From Chloroflexota bacterium (GTDB lineage Bacteria; Chloroflexota; Anaerolineae; JAAYZQ01), in NCBI GenBank assembly GCA_018606645.1, contig JAGVRI010000002.1:1-64000 (forward strand): a DNA stretch of 64,000 nucleotides, in the 5' to 3' direction. Each line of letters opens with the position of its first letter. The first letter of the stretch is position 1. The notes below the pieces were generated by a model, which was not told where the DNA came from, did not search any database, and saw only the letters and a list, made by a program, of their open reading frames with translations. This document shows positions 7,402-17,309 of the stretch, in pieces. Made by a program: the position numbers and the translations under genes.

Positions 7402-9072
7402 ATGAAACAAGCCGATAAGATTGTGATGATTGGACTGGATGGGGTGCCGTTGGATCTCATCCAGCGTTGGGCGGCGAGTGGGCATCTGCCCACCCTGCGA
7501 CGCCTGATGAGCACGGGGGTAGTAGGCCCTCTTCGCTCTACCGTTCCTCCTACTTCAGGGCCCTCCTGGTCTTCATTTATGACCGGGATGAACCCCGGCA
7601 AAACCGGCATCTATGACTTTTTGTATCGGCGGGAAGGGACCTATCAGTTTCCTCCGGTGAACGCGTCACTGCGAGGGGGGACGACGCTGTGGCGCTACTT
7701 GAGCGACGCCGGATACCGGGTGGGGGTGTTGAACATCCCAATGTCCTACCCGGTGGAACCGGTCAACGGTTATATGATCAGCGGTTGGATGACCCCGTAC
7801 AAAGCCACCGACTATACATATCCCTCCGACTTGAGGGAGGAACTGGAACGAGAGATCGGTCACTATCGGATCTATCCCACAGAGACCTTTGCCGAAAATC
7901 GCAAAGAGTCTTTTCTGAGAGCTACGTACGATCTTCTGGAGATGTTGACCCGGACGGCGGTCTATCTGGCCCAGACCCGGCCGACGGACGTCTTGATGAC
8001 TGTCTTTTTCGACACAGACCGCATCTTGCACCAACTGTGGCACTATCTCGATCCGGATCATCCGTGGCGACGCGATCGAGAAGACAGGGAGTGGGTGGTC
8101 CGTGACTATTTCCATCAACTCGACGAGAGTATTGCCTCGGTGCTGGACGCGGCCCAGACGGACGAAAACACCCTGGTGATCGTCCTTTCGGATCACGGAA
8201 TGGGGCGAGCGCAAAACTTTATCGTCCTCAACAACTGGTTGCTCGAGGTTGATTTGTTGCGACTGAAAAGCGATCCATGGACACGCCTGAAGGAATTCAT
8301 GTTCCATCAAGGCTTTACCCTGCGCAATGTCCACCAGGTGCTGGATCGATTGGGATTGGCCCGGCAGGCCGAATATGTAGCTGGCTATTTCGTCGATCAT
8401 CTGCTCAAGATGGTGTTCCTGTCCTTCCTGGACGTGGACTGGGAGAGGTCTCGCGCCTATTCGTTTGGCCGTCATCTGGGTTCTATCTACATCAACTTGA
8501 AAGGTCGTGAACCGCAGGGCATTGTCGAGCCGGGGGCGGAATACGAAGCGGTGCGGGACGAGATCGAGCAACTGGCCCAGGAATTCCGGGATCCCAGGAC
8601 GGGACGGAAGTTGATCGGGCAGGTGATACGTCGGGAGGAGGTCTACACCGGCCCCTATCTCGATCGGGCCCCAGACCTGATCCTTCGGCCGGCTGAGCCT
8701 TCGGATATCTTTTTTGGGCTGGCCGACTTTGGGCATCGCGAGACGGTGTCGATGGTGTACCGTTATTCGGGGATGCATCGCGATGATGGGATGTTGATCA
8801 TGAGCGGGCCCGGGGTACGCCCTGGAGGCGAGATCGAGGGAGCTGCCATCGTGGATATCGCGCCGACGGTCCTGCACACGATGGACCTGCCCATCCCGTC
8901 CGACATGGATGGTCGGGTCTTGACCGAGGCATTCATGTCCGATTATCTTGAGGCATTTCCCATTCGCATTGGCCAGCCGGCGGTGTACGCCGGAATGGAG
9001 GAGGTGAGTTATACCGAGGAGGGGGAGAAGGAGATCCTGGAGAGACTGCGGGGGCTGGGGTATCTCGGATGA
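7402..9072 (+). CDS. Alkaline-phosphatase-superfamily phosphodiesterase/phosphohydrolase, copy 1
   Basis: 556 residues, no signal peptide or membrane segment, so probably cytosolic. It matches the predicted AlkP-superfamily phosphohydrolase/phosphomutase group related to nucleotide pyrophosphatases. The metal ligand Asp13 (MIGLDG), a candidate nucleophile Ser58 (SWSSFMTGMNPGKTG), the FDTDRILHQLWHYLDPDHP segment, the SDHG motif and a late His (SGMHRDDG) form the usual two-metal site. Substrates may be nucleotide-sugars, lipid-phosphates or cofactors; sequence does not decide. AAGGA precedes ATG 7402 by about 7 bases. It overlaps the next, paralogous gene by 4 bases, and the setting with an export permease and glycosyltransferase suggests a glycan-related role. 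Confidence 0.8.
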   Translation: MKQADKIVMIGLDGVPLDLIQRWAASGHLPTLRRLMSTGVVGPLRSTVPPTSGPSWSSFMTGMNPGKTGIYDFLYRREGTYQFPPVNASLRGGTTLWRYLSDAGYRVGVLNIPMSYPVEPVNGYMISGWMTPYKATDYTYPSDLREELEREIGHYRIYPTETFAENRKESFLRATYDLLEMLTRTAVYLAQTRPTDVLMTVFFDTDRILHQLWHYLDPDHPWRRDREDREWVVRDYFHQLDESIASVLDAAQTDENTLVIVLSDHGMGRAQNFIVLNNWLLEVDLLRLKSDPWTRLKEFMFHQGFTLRNVHQVLDRLGLARQAEYVAGYFVDHLLKMVFLSFLDVDWERSRAYSFGRHLGSIYINLKGREPQGIVEPGAEYEAVRDEIEQLAQEFRDPRTGRKLIGQVIRREEVYTGPYLDRAPDLILRPAEPSDIFFGLADFGHRETVSMVYRYSGMHRDDGMLIMSGPGVRPGGEIEGAAIVDIAPTVLHTMDLPIPSDMDGRVLTEAFMSDYLEAFPIRIGQPAVYAGMEEVSYTEEGEKEILERLRGLGYLG

Positions 9073-10730
9073 AGACGCTGGTGATCGGCCTCGATGGCGC
9101 TACATTGGACCTATTAGGCCCCTGGATCGAAGCGGGTGAGTTGCCGAACCTCCAAAGGCTGATGCGCCAGGGAGCCTGGGGCAGATTGCGCACCACCATG
9201 CCCCCCATCAGCGCATCGTCGTGGAATTCGTTTGTGACCGGGGTGAATCCGGGAAAGCACGGGGTGGTGGATTTTGTCTATCCCAATGCAGACAACTACA
9301 AAGTCACCCTGATTGATTCGAGAACCCGGCAGACCCAGGCGTTGTGGACCTGGTTGAATGAGGCTGGCTATCGGGTGGGACTGTTGGGCATCCCAACCTG
9401 TTATCCGACCGAACCGGTAGACAGCTTTATGATCAGCGGCTTCCTGGCGCCCGGCCCGGATAGTGAATGGGCCTATCCTCCTGAACTGAAGCAGGAACTG
9501 CGCGCCGAACTGGGTGAGTTTCTGTTGGCTCCCAATGAACGGTACCGCTCGACGCGGTGGCTGGACCGGTTTCTGGCCGATCTGACCGCCAGTGTGGAGA
9601 ATCGGACGCAGGCCGCCCTGTATCTGATGAACCACAAGCCCTGGGATCTTTTTGTCGTGGTCTATTGGGACACCGATATGGTCCAGCACGAGACGTGGCG
9701 CTTCCTGGACCCGACCCACCCCCGCTACGATCCGATTCAGGCGGCTGTGTACCGAGATCAAATCCTGGAATTCCATCGCAAGGTGGATGCCGACATCGGA
9801 CGCCTGTTAGCGGCGGTGGATTCCGACACATTGGTGATCGTCATGTCGGACCATGGGTTTGGGCCGGTGCACAGCTTCTTTCTGACCAACAACTGGCTGG
9901 CCAGTCTGGGTCTGCTGCAGTTCAAACGCGGTCCGTGGACCGCGTTCAAACGGCTCCTGTTCCGACTCGGCTACACACCGCTGCGCATGTTCCGGCTGAC
10001 CAAGGCGTTGGGCATGGCCAGGCTGCGGACCAAGGTGCGCTTCCAACAGAAGGCGCATCTGGTGAACCGTATCTTTCTCTCGTTTGATGATGTGGACTGG
10101 ACCCGGACGAAGGCCTTTAGCATCGGCAGCTTCGGTCAGATCTATGTGAATCTGGCCGGAGTCCGGCCGCAGGGGATCGTTCAGCCAGGAACCGAGTATG
10201 AAGAGTTGCGGGAGCGGATCATCCGCGAGGCGCTGGCGTTGCGAGACCCACGCACCGGGGAACCGCTGATCGAACGGGTCTACCGTCGAGAGGAGCTATA
10301 TAGCGGTCCGTATCTATCCCGAACGCCGGACCTGATTGTCCAGCCCCGGGGGTGGGAGTATATGGCCTTCGGACATGCCGATTTCGGTTCCAACAAGCTC
10401 GTGGAGTCAATCGTCGGGTTGTCGGGACACCACCGACCCGACGGGATGCTAATCCTGTCTGGCCCAGGGGTTAAAGCGGGGGTTCGTCTGGAGAAGGCCA
10501 GCATTCTTGATCTGGTTCCCACCATCCTGCACTCCATGGGGGTGGCTGTGCCCCAGGAGTTGGATGGCCGGGTGTTGACCGAAGCTTTCGAGGACGGAGC
10601 AGCGGTCCAGCGCTCGGTCCTGCTGAGCCAGGCGAACGTGTACCGCGAGAGGGGGTCGATCTCGGATCTGTCAGACGAGGAGATGGCCCAGGTCCAGGAT
10701 AAACTGCGCGGTTGGGGATACGCGGGTTAG
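9069..10730 (+). CDS. Alkaline-phosphatase-superfamily phosphodiesterase/phosphohydrolase, copy 2
   Basis: 553 residues, an evident paralogue of the preceding protein along its whole length: GLDGATLDLLGPW opening, SSWNSFVTGVNPGKHG (candidate nucleophile Ser54), WDTDMVQHETWRFLDPTHP, SDHGFG and SGHHRPDG in the same order. All predicted metal ligands are kept, so both copies should be active; side-chain differences next to the nucleophile (N-S here, S-S in copy 1) hint at different substrates. The start ATG 9069 overlaps the previous stop (ATGA), implying coupled translation and possibly a heterodimer. It ends 65 bases before the convergent nuoN; no clear terminator hairpin is seen there. Confidence 0.8.
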   Translation: MKTLVIGLDGATLDLLGPWIEAGELPNLQRLMRQGAWGRLRTTMPPISASSWNSFVTGVNPGKHGVVDFVYPNADNYKVTLIDSRTRQTQALWTWLNEAGYRVGLLGIPTCYPTEPVDSFMISGFLAPGPDSEWAYPPELKQELRAELGEFLLAPNERYRSTRWLDRFLADLTASVENRTQAALYLMNHKPWDLFVVVYWDTDMVQHETWRFLDPTHPRYDPIQAAVYRDQILEFHRKVDADIGRLLAAVDSDTLVIVMSDHGFGPVHSFFLTNNWLASLGLLQFKRGPWTAFKRLLFRLGYTPLRMFRLTKALGMARLRTKVRFQQKAHLVNRIFLSFDDVDWTRTKAFSIGSFGQIYVNLAGVRPQGIVQPGTEYEELRERIIREALALRDPRTGEPLIERVYRREELYSGPYLSRTPDLIVQPRGWEYMAFGHADFGSNKLVESIVGLSGHHRPDGMLILSGPGVKAGVRLEKASILDLVPTILHSMGVAVPQELDGRVLTEAFEDGAAVQRSVLLSQANVYRERGSISDLSDEEMAQVQDKLRGWGYAG

Positions 10731-10795
10731 GGACGGCAGTGATTCCGATGATACCCCGGGACGGTCAGAAGCAGCATGGCGTTGCCGAAGCCGGC

Positions 10796-12268
10796 TTACC
10801 CTCCAAAGAATGAGCGGGTCGTGATGGTCACCAGGTTCAAGATCGAGGCAGGCCACAGGCCCCAAAACACGGTGGCAATAGCGGCCACCGCAATGCCCAG
10901 TTGAAGCGCGGGGCAAAGGGGGGCGGGGACGACCTCGGCCCCTTTCTTGTCGCGCATGTACATGGTCACGACCACCCGGAGATAGTAGTAGGCCGATACG
11001 ACGCTGTTCAGGACGCCCAGAATAGCCAGCCAGATCAGGCCTGCTTCCACGGCTGCGCTAAAGAGGTACAGTTTGCCCAGGAAGCCGGCCAGGGGAGGCA
11101 CCCCGGTCAGCGAGAACATCAGCAGGGCCATCGCCGCGGCCAGCCAGGGTCTGTGTTCGGCCAGTCCGGCCAGATCATCGAGGTTTTCACCAGCCACAGG
11201 CGAGCTGCCTAACCGATGGGCAGCGATGAGAACGGCGAACGCTCCGGTATTCATAAAGGCGTAGATAAACAGGTAGAAAAACACCGCATCCAGTCCAGTG
11301 CGGTTCGCTGCCGTCAGACCGACCAGCACATACCCCGCGTGGGCGATGCTCGAGTAGGCCAACATGCGCTTCAGGTTGGTTTGGCGGAGCGCTGCCAGGT
11401 TGCCAATCGTCATCGTCAAGGCGGCGAGGACGGCCAGCACCCAGATCCAGACGTTCTGCAACCCGGAAAACGCAACCAAAGTCACCCGACCCAGCGCCGC
11501 AAATCCGGCGACCTTGGTCCCGGCACTCATAAAAGCGGTGACTGAAGTAGGCGCGCCCTGATATACGTCAGGCGTCCACATGTGGAAAGGGACCAATGCC
11601 ACTTTGAAGCCAAAGCCGATCAGCATCAGCCCCAGCCCAAGCCACAAGAGGACCGGGGATTGGCTACCGGTCGAAAGTAGATGGACGCGAACATCATCGA
11701 GGGCCATGCTGCCGACCTGGCCATAGACCAGGGCCATGCCGTAGAGTAAAAAGCCACTGGAAAATGCGCCCAGCACAAGGTACTTGATCGCCGCCTCACC
11801 GGATCGCTGTTCGGCCCGATTCAATCCGACAAGGACATAGAGGGCGATGGACAGCATCTCCAATGCCAGGAACAAGGTGATCAGGTTGACGGCGGCGGTC
11901 ATGAGCATCATGCCAGTGGTGGACAGCAGGAGCAGGCTATAGTATTCCGTCCGAGGCAGGCGCACACGCCCGGCATAGTCGACCGAGAAAAGAATGGCCA
12001 GGGCCGCCGCTATTAGGATAATCAGGTTGAGGAAAAGAGAATAGCCATCCGTCCGGAGCATGGCAGATAGCGTCAGGTCGTTACGGTCCCAGAGATAGTA
12101 CAGAAGACCAGCAGCGATCAAGACCCCGGCCAGGCTGGGCCAGGCAATACGACCCCGGTGCTCTTCAGGAAGAAAGAGGCCCACTAGGAGCACCACAAGG
12201 GCAGTCACTGACACCACGATTTGGGGTGCTATAGCAAGCAAGTTGAGCGGTGCGATCGAGATTTCCAT
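10796..12268 (-). CDS. nuoN: NADH-quinone oxidoreductase subunit N
   Basis: 490 residues, about 14 membrane helices, antiporter-like proton-pumping subunit of complex I. The family core is visible (ALEMLSIALYVLVGLNR, a KYLVLGAFSSGFLLYGMALVYG helix with the conserved Lys, a KVALVPFHMWTPDVYQGAPTSVTAFMS loop, and RMLAYSSIAHAGYVLVG). The start at 12268 is preferred because AAGGAG lies about 5 bases upstream; the first possible start at 12307 would overlap nuoM. Last gene of the nuo operon. Confidence 0.95.
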   Translation of the reverse strand: MEISIAPLNLLAIAPQIVVSVTALVVLLVGLFLPEEHRGRIAWPSLAGVLIAAGLLYYLWDRNDLTLSAMLRTDGYSLFLNLIILIAAALAILFSVDYAGRVRLPRTEYYSLLLLSTTGMMLMTAAVNLITLFLALEMLSIALYVLVGLNRAEQRSGEAAIKYLVLGAFSSGFLLYGMALVYGQVGSMALDDVRVHLLSTGSQSPVLLWLGLGLMLIGFGFKVALVPFHMWTPDVYQGAPTSVTAFMSAGTKVAGFAALGRVTLVAFSGLQNVWIWVLAVLAALTMTIGNLAALRQTNLKRMLAYSSIAHAGYVLVGLTAANRTGLDAVFFYLFIYAFMNTGAFAVLIAAHRLGSSPVAGENLDDLAGLAEHRPWLAAAMALLMFSLTGVPPLAGFLGKLYLFSAAVEAGLIWLAILGVLNSVVSAYYYLRVVVTMYMRDKKGAEVVPAPLCPALQLGIAVAAIATVFWGLWPASILNLVTITTRSFFGG

Positions 12269-12303
12269 CGAGTCTCCTTCACAAGCGACCCAAGGAGAGG
12301 TCC

Positions 12304-13863
12304 TCACGGCTGGTTTGGATCGAGCCAGGCATAACGGCCCGACTCATCCCACCACACCACCCGTCGCTCTTGAGCCAGGTTGAGAAGGTGATCCACCGTT
12401 GGGTGGGTGGGTTTCAAGATCAAATTGGGGACGATGCCGATGACGAACATCAAGACGACGGCGGGCAAGATAAGAGCTGCCTCACGGCGCTTCAAGTCCG
12501 GCATGGCCCGGTTTTCGGCCCGTTCCAAGGGACCGGTAAAAGTCTGGCGGAAGAGGTTAAGCATGTACCAGGCCCCCAACACAATGCCCACGGTGGCAAA
12601 GATGGCCGATGCTGTGCTTTCCTGAAAGATGCCGACCAATAGAGTAAATTCGCCGGGAAACCCGCTCAGACCGGGAAGGCCGATGGAGGCCATGATCACG
12701 ATCAAGAACAGGCTACCGAAACGAGGCATGTTCTTCCACAACCCACCGTATTCGGCGATCAGCCGGGTTCCCCGCCGTACCTCCAGAAGGTCTACCAGGA
12801 GAAAGAGGATGCCGATGGTCAATCCGTGCGATACCGACTGAAGCAGCGCGCCCTGGATGCCCTGCGCATTGGCCGCCAGGACCCCAGCCACGATCAGGTT
12901 CATGTGCGCCAGGCTTGCATAGGCGACCAACTGCTTCATGTCGCGTTGGCTAAGCGCGACCAGCGAACCATAGAGGATGCCGATCACCGCCAGCAGCCAG
13001 ATCCATGGCCGAATGAAAGCCACCGCATCGGGGAAAAGGGGCAGGCAGAAACGGATCAGGCCATAGACCCCCATTTTGGACAGGATCCCGGCCAGCAAGA
13101 TCGTAACCGGCGCCGGCGATTCGCCGTACGCATCGGGTAACCAGGTGTGGAGGGGCCAGAGAGGCGCTTTCACGGCAAAAGCCAGGGCAAAGGCGAGAAA
13201 CAGCCACAGTTGGGCGAACCAGGGGATCGGCAAGTCCACCAGGGCGGTCAGGTCGAACGTCCATACCCCGGTGTGTTGCACATGGAGCACCGCCAGCGAG
13301 ATCAGAGCCACCAACATCAGCACACTTCCGGCCATGGTGTAGAGGAAGAACTTGACGGCAGCGTAGACCCGTCGCCCACCTCCCCATCGCCCGATGAGAA
13401 AATAGGCGGGGATCAGGACCGCTTCCCAGAAAAGGTAGAATAGAACCAGGTCTGCAGCGGCAAAGACCCCCAGTACGCCGGTCTCCAGGACAAGCAGGAA
13501 AAAGAGAAACCAGGAGGCATCGGCCTTGGGCAAGCTGTCCAGAAACCTCCAGGAGGACGCGACAGCGACAGGGCAGAGGAAGGCAGTCAAGAACAGGAAC
13601 CAGAGGCTCACCCCGTCCACTCCGACCAGGTAGCTGATGCCCAGCGGCTCGATCCAGACCAGGCGGTCCACGAACTGCAACCCAGCTTGATGGCGATCAA
13701 AGAACCCCCACAGGACGCCAATCAGGATCAGCTCCAGTCCGGTGACCGTTAAGGCCCCTGCTTTGGCGGCCGCTCGGTTGTTGCGCAGAAGCAGCACCAG
13801 CACAGCCCCCACCAGGGGCACAAAGAGGACGATGGATAACAATGGGAAGCCAGGCTGGTTCAT
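12304..13863 (-). CDS. nuoM: NADH-quinone oxidoreductase subunit M
   Basis: 519 residues, about 14 membrane helices. It has the family's conserved Glu in the VLFYLFWEAVLIPAYFLIGRWGG helix, the KAPLWPLHTWLPDAYGESPAPVTILLAGILSKMG segment with proton-path lysines, and KQLVAYASLAHMNLIVAG. It forms an antiporter-like channel of the membrane arm of complex I. It lies between nuoL and nuoN; the 111-base gap upstream, after nuoL, is the longest inside the operon. Confidence 0.95.
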   Translation of the reverse strand: MNQPGFPLLSIVLFVPLVGAVLVLLLRNNRAAAKAGALTVTGLELILIGVLWGFFDRHQAGLQFVDRLVWIEPLGISYLVGVDGVSLWFLFLTAFLCPVAVASSWRFLDSLPKADASWFLFFLLVLETGVLGVFAAADLVLFYLFWEAVLIPAYFLIGRWGGGRRVYAAVKFFLYTMAGSVLMLVALISLAVLHVQHTGVWTFDLTALVDLPIPWFAQLWLFLAFALAFAVKAPLWPLHTWLPDAYGESPAPVTILLAGILSKMGVYGLIRFCLPLFPDAVAFIRPWIWLLAVIGILYGSLVALSQRDMKQLVAYASLAHMNLIVAGVLAANAQGIQGALLQSVSHGLTIGILFLLVDLLEVRRGTRLIAEYGGLWKNMPRFGSLFLIVIMASIGLPGLSGFPGEFTLLVGIFQESTASAIFATVGIVLGAWYMLNLFRQTFTGPLERAENRAMPDLKRREAALILPAVVLMFVIGIVPNLILKPTHPTVDHLLNLAQERRVVWWDESGRYAWLDPNQP

Positions 13864-13911
13864 CTCCCCCTACTGCCTCCATAGAATCAGACTTCCAACT
13901 TGTTTCTGGAG

Positions 13912-13933
13912 GAGCCCCATGGAACGGGGTCTC
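13912..13933 (-). other. Small hairpin in the nuoL-nuoM gap
   Basis: GAGCCCC (13912-13918) pairs with GGGGTCTC (13926-13933) with one bulged base and a 7-base loop. It lies in the 111-base space between nuoL and nuoM. It may affect mRNA processing or relative expression of the distal genes; no T-run marks it as a terminator. Confidence 0.3.
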
Positions 13934-13974
13934 TGCCCCCAGACTCACTGCTGAGCACACATCCGGATCGCATG

Positions 13975-15912
13975 TCAGAAACCGACCACCCGGCGGATGA
14001 TTAGATAGGCCACCAGCAGTACAATACCGACAAACATCAGGAGCGCATAGTTCCGGACTAAACCCGTCTGCAGACGCCTCACCCCTTCACCTGCTCGATC
14101 GGTGAGCCAGGCCAGGCCGTGGACCGCGCCGTCTATGCCGCGCTTTTCCACCGTGCTCGACAGGGCAGTTCCCAAGGACTGCAAAGGCTTGACAATCACT
14201 GTGTTGTACAGTTCATCGATCCGATATTTGTCGTAGACCAGACGGTACAACCCTGGGGCGCTCTCGCTCATCCGCTCCGCCATGCCCCACTTGCGGACAT
14301 AGAGCCAGTAGGCAGCCAGGAACCCAAGGCCGGCAGCCAACAGTGAGGCGGCCATGATGAACCATTCCAATGTAGCCCGGCCCGTGGCCTCTTGGGCCAG
14401 TGGCACATCGGCAAAGACGGGGTGTAGAAACCGATCGATCGCGTTGCCCAAGCCCCACACTGGCGGCAGACCGATATATCCTCCGATGAAGGCCAGGATG
14501 GCCAGGAGGATCATCGGCGCGAGCATGAGCGAAGGCGATTCATGGATGTGGGCTTCGAGCTTTTTGGCGATCCGGGACTTGCCATAGAACACGACAAAGA
14601 GGAGGCGGAACGCATAGAAAGCCGTCAGTCCCGCCGTGATCTCTCCCAGCAGCCACAGAACGGGATTGCCATACACAAATTCGCTGAACAGGATCTCTTC
14701 CTTGCTAAAGAAACCGGCAAAGAAGGGGATGCCTGAAATGGCGAATACGCCGACCAGGAAGGTGGCAAAGGTGTAGGGCATCTTGTGGCGCAACCCACCC
14801 ATCTTGAAAATATCAAGCTCTCCGGCCAGAGCGTGCATGACGCTACCGGCGCAGAGGAACAGCAGGGCCTTGAAGAAGGCATGGGTCGTCAGGTGGAACA
14901 TACCGGCTGCGTAGGCACCGACCCCCACTCCGGTGAACATCAGACCGAGCTGGCTGATGGTGGAATAGGCCAAGACCCGCTTCAGGTCTTTCTGGACCAG
15001 CGCGATGGTGGCTGCATAGAGGGCGGTGATGGCGCCGATCCAGGCCACCACACTGGAAGCGAGCGGCGAAGCCTCAAAGATGGCATGGCAACGGGCGACC
15101 ATATATACTCCGGCCGTCACCATGGTGGCGGCGTGGATCAGGGCGCTGACCGGGGTGGGGCCTTCCATCGCGTCGGGCAACCAGACATAGAGTGGGATCT
15201 GGGCCGACTTGCCGGTGGCCCCTAGGAACAGCAGCAAGGCAATGGCGGTAGCCGTCCCTGGCAGTAATGACTTGGCCGCCGGGAACACATCCTCGAACGA
15301 GAGGCTGCCCAGCGTGGCAAAGATGAGCATGATGCCCAGAGCGAATCCGAAATCGCCCACTCGGTTCACGATGAAAGCCTTTTTCCCTGCCTGGGCGGCT
15401 GACTCTTTTTCGAACCAGTAGCCGATCAGCAGATAGGAGCAAAGCCCCACCCCCTCCCAGCCGACGTACATGGTCAGAAAGCTATCGCCCAGGACCAGGA
15501 CGAGCATCATGAACACAAACAGATTGAGCCAAATAAAGTACCGGGCGTAATACGCTTCTTCTTTCATGTACTCGGCGGAGTAGACATGGATGATCGCGCT
15601 CACCCCGGTCACGACCAAAGCCATCAGAATCGAGAGTTGATCGAGGAGAATGCGGGCTTCTACCTGAAAATTGCCGGCCACGATCCAGGAAAAGATGGGG
15701 ATGATCCGCTCCCGACCGTTGCCACCCGCTTCGGTCTCGGTGGGCAACCCCAGCATCTCGAAAAAGACCAACAGGGCGACGAGGAACGACGCGACCACGG
15801 CCAGGCAGGCCAGAAAGGCAACGATCCGCCGACTGAGCCAGCGGCCCAGCGCAACATTGACCAGAACCCCGAGCAGGGGAAGCAGAGGAATCAACCAGAC
15901 ATAATTCAGCAT
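13975..15912 (-). CDS. nuoL: NADH-quinone oxidoreductase subunit L
   Basis: 645 residues, the distal antiporter-like subunit of complex I. Typical blocks are present: SILMALVVTGVSAIIHVYS, YVGWEGVGLCSYLLIGYWF, the KSAQIPLYVWLPDAMEGPTPVSALIHAATMV loop and KRVLAYSTISQLGLMF, plus the C-terminal lateral helix region (about 540-600) that clamps NuoM and NuoN. ATG at 15912, 28 bases after the nuoK stop. Confidence 0.95.
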   Translation of the reverse strand: MLNYVWLIPLLPLLGVLVNVALGRWLSRRIVAFLACLAVVASFLVALLVFFEMLGLPTETEAGGNGRERIIPIFSWIVAGNFQVEARILLDQLSILMALVVTGVSAIIHVYSAEYMKEEAYYARYFIWLNLFVFMMLVLVLGDSFLTMYVGWEGVGLCSYLLIGYWFEKESAAQAGKKAFIVNRVGDFGFALGIMLIFATLGSLSFEDVFPAAKSLLPGTATAIALLLFLGATGKSAQIPLYVWLPDAMEGPTPVSALIHAATMVTAGVYMVARCHAIFEASPLASSVVAWIGAITALYAATIALVQKDLKRVLAYSTISQLGLMFTGVGVGAYAAGMFHLTTHAFFKALLFLCAGSVMHALAGELDIFKMGGLRHKMPYTFATFLVGVFAISGIPFFAGFFSKEEILFSEFVYGNPVLWLLGEITAGLTAFYAFRLLFVVFYGKSRIAKKLEAHIHESPSLMLAPMILLAILAFIGGYIGLPPVWGLGNAIDRFLHPVFADVPLAQEATGRATLEWFIMAASLLAAGLGFLAAYWLYVRKWGMAERMSESAPGLYRLVYDKYRIDELYNTVIVKPLQSLGTALSSTVEKRGIDGAVHGLAWLTDRAGEGVRRLQTGLVRNYALLMFVGIVLLVAYLIIRRVVGF

Positions 15913-15940
15913 GGCCCAGGCCCTTCCTGAACGGTTCCCT

Positions 15941-16255
15941 TTATCCCTTCAGCAGGTTGATTTCGTCCAGATCGGTCGTGTCTCGGTGGCGGACAAACGA
16001 AACGATGATTGCCAGGCCCACCGCAACTTCTGCCGCGGCTACGGCCATCACCAGCAGGGCGAACACCTGCCCATCAATATTCTCCAGGAAGCGGGAATAA
16101 GTGACCAAGGTCAGGTTGGCGGCGTTCAACATCATTTCGATGGACATCAAGATCACTAACGCATTGCGCCGGATCAGCAGGCCAACCGCGCCGATAGTGA
16201 ACAAGACCGCGCTCAAGATGAGATAGTAAGATGCCGGGATCATGGGAGGCGTCAC
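15941..16255 (-). CDS. nuoK: NADH-quinone oxidoreductase subunit K
   Basis: 104 residues with three membrane helices. It carries the two conserved membrane glutamates of the family (one in [15 protein letters not shown], one in [13 protein letters not shown]) that form part of the proton path. GTG start at 16255 overlaps the nuoJ stop (GTGA), indicating coupled translation; GGAAGG lies just upstream. An internal ATG at 16243 is a weaker alternative. Confidence 0.94.
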   Translation of the reverse strand: MTPPMIPASYYLILSAVLFTIGAVGLLIRRNALVILMSIEMMLNAANLTLVTYSRFLENIDGQVFALLVMAVAAAEVAVGLAIIVSFVRHRDTTDLDEINLLKG

Positions 16256-16752
16256 CCTTCCAATTTTTTCTTGGCCAGAACCAACGAGCCAATGACTGCG
16301 ACAAGAAGCACCAACGCCGTCAGTTCAAAGGGGATGGCAAAATCGGTCAGGAGCGCCGCACCGATTTGCCGGACGTTATCGCTGCGCGTTAAAGCGGGGG
16401 CGGTTTGGGCGGCCTGAGGAAACAGGGCCCAGATCAATGCCGCTACCCACAGCATCCCCAGCAGCGATCCAACGATCCACTGATAGCGCCGGGGGTCGGG
16501 GAGCTCTCGAGCTCGCTCCAGGCCGAGCAACATGACGACAAAGAGAAACAGGACCACCACTGCTCCGGCGTAGACAATGAGCTGCGTCATGGCCAGGAAC
16601 TGGGCGTTAAGCAAGATGTACAGTCCGGCCAGGCAACAGAAATGGACCAGCAGGAACAAGGCGCTGTGCACCACGTTGCGCTGGGCGATCACAGCAATGC
16701 CTGCGGTGACGGCCACCACGGCCAGGATCGAGAAAATCGCCATCTCTAGCAC
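16252..16752 (-). CDS. nuoJ: NADH-quinone oxidoreductase subunit J
   Basis: 166 residues with five membrane helices. The conserved segment around [21 protein letters not shown], where the family has its pi-bulge helix, is present. GTG start at 16752 has AGGAG about 9 bases upstream; ATG at 16743 is possible. It lies 12 bases after nuoI and overlaps nuoK by 4 bases. Confidence 0.93.
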   Translation of the reverse strand: MLEMAIFSILAVVAVTAGIAVIAQRNVVHSALFLLVHFCCLAGLYILLNAQFLAMTQLIVYAGAVVVLFLFVVMLLGLERARELPDPRRYQWIVGSLLGMLWVAALIWALFPQAAQTAPALTRSDNVRQIGAALLTDFAIPFELTALVLLVAVIGSLVLAKKKLEG

Positions 16753-16764
16753 GGTCTGGTTCTC

Positions 16765-17298
16765 CTATCCCTTTGGTTTCCCTGAAACCCCTGGCCTTCG
16801 TTCCTGCTCCGACCCGGCCCGATCGTCCAGGATGATGGCGTGAGGTTCAGATGGTGTCAAGAGTCGGTCTTGGGTGTAGATCAGGCGGTCCCGACTATAG
16901 TCGGCCAGAGCGAATTGACGGCGCAGGACGATGGCCCCGGTGGGGCACGCTTCTTCGCAATAGCCGCAGAACATGCAGCGCAGCAGGTTGATTTCATAGA
17001 TCTCTGCGTATCGTTCGCCTGGGGAACGTTGCACTCCGTCCTGGTTCTCCCCGGCCTGCACATAGATACACTGCGTCGGGCAATATGCGGCGCACAACGC
17101 GCAACCGATGCACCGCTCCAGGCCCTGATAGGGTCCCTCCTCATACCGACGTAACTCGTGCCGTCCGCGAAAGCGAGGGTAGAGCCGGACTGGCTGTTCG
17201 GGGTACTGAACGGTGACCGGTTTGGTGAAAAAGTATTTAAGGGTCATCCCCATGGCACGGAGGATGTGCCAGAACCCAACGATCGCATCTCGTACCAT
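16765..17298 (-). CDS. nuoI: NADH-quinone oxidoreductase subunit I (8Fe ferredoxin-like)
   Basis: 177 residues. Two [4Fe-4S] motifs, CIGCALCAAYCP and CMFCGYCEEACP, bind clusters N6a and N6b that pass electrons from NuoG to NuoB. The PRFRGRHELRRYEEG segment before the first cluster is typical of NuoI. The start at 17298 is preferred over 17382, which would run into nuoH; AAGGGC lies about 6 bases upstream of it. Eleven bases separate it from nuoH. Confidence 0.95.
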   Translation of the reverse strand: MVRDAIVGFWHILRAMGMTLKYFFTKPVTVQYPEQPVRLYPRFRGRHELRRYEEGPYQGLERCIGCALCAAYCPTQCIYVQAGENQDGVQRSPGERYAEIYEINLLRCMFCGYCEEACPTGAIVLRRQFALADYSRDRLIYTQDRLLTPSEPHAIILDDRAGSEQERRPGVSGKPKG

Positions 17299-17309
17299 GT
17301 CGTTGCCCT

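Noticed and set aside
7666..8877. 403-codon open frame on the minus strand
   Set aside because: Antisense to the first AlkP-superfamily hydrolase; composition is typical of a high-GC shadow frame.
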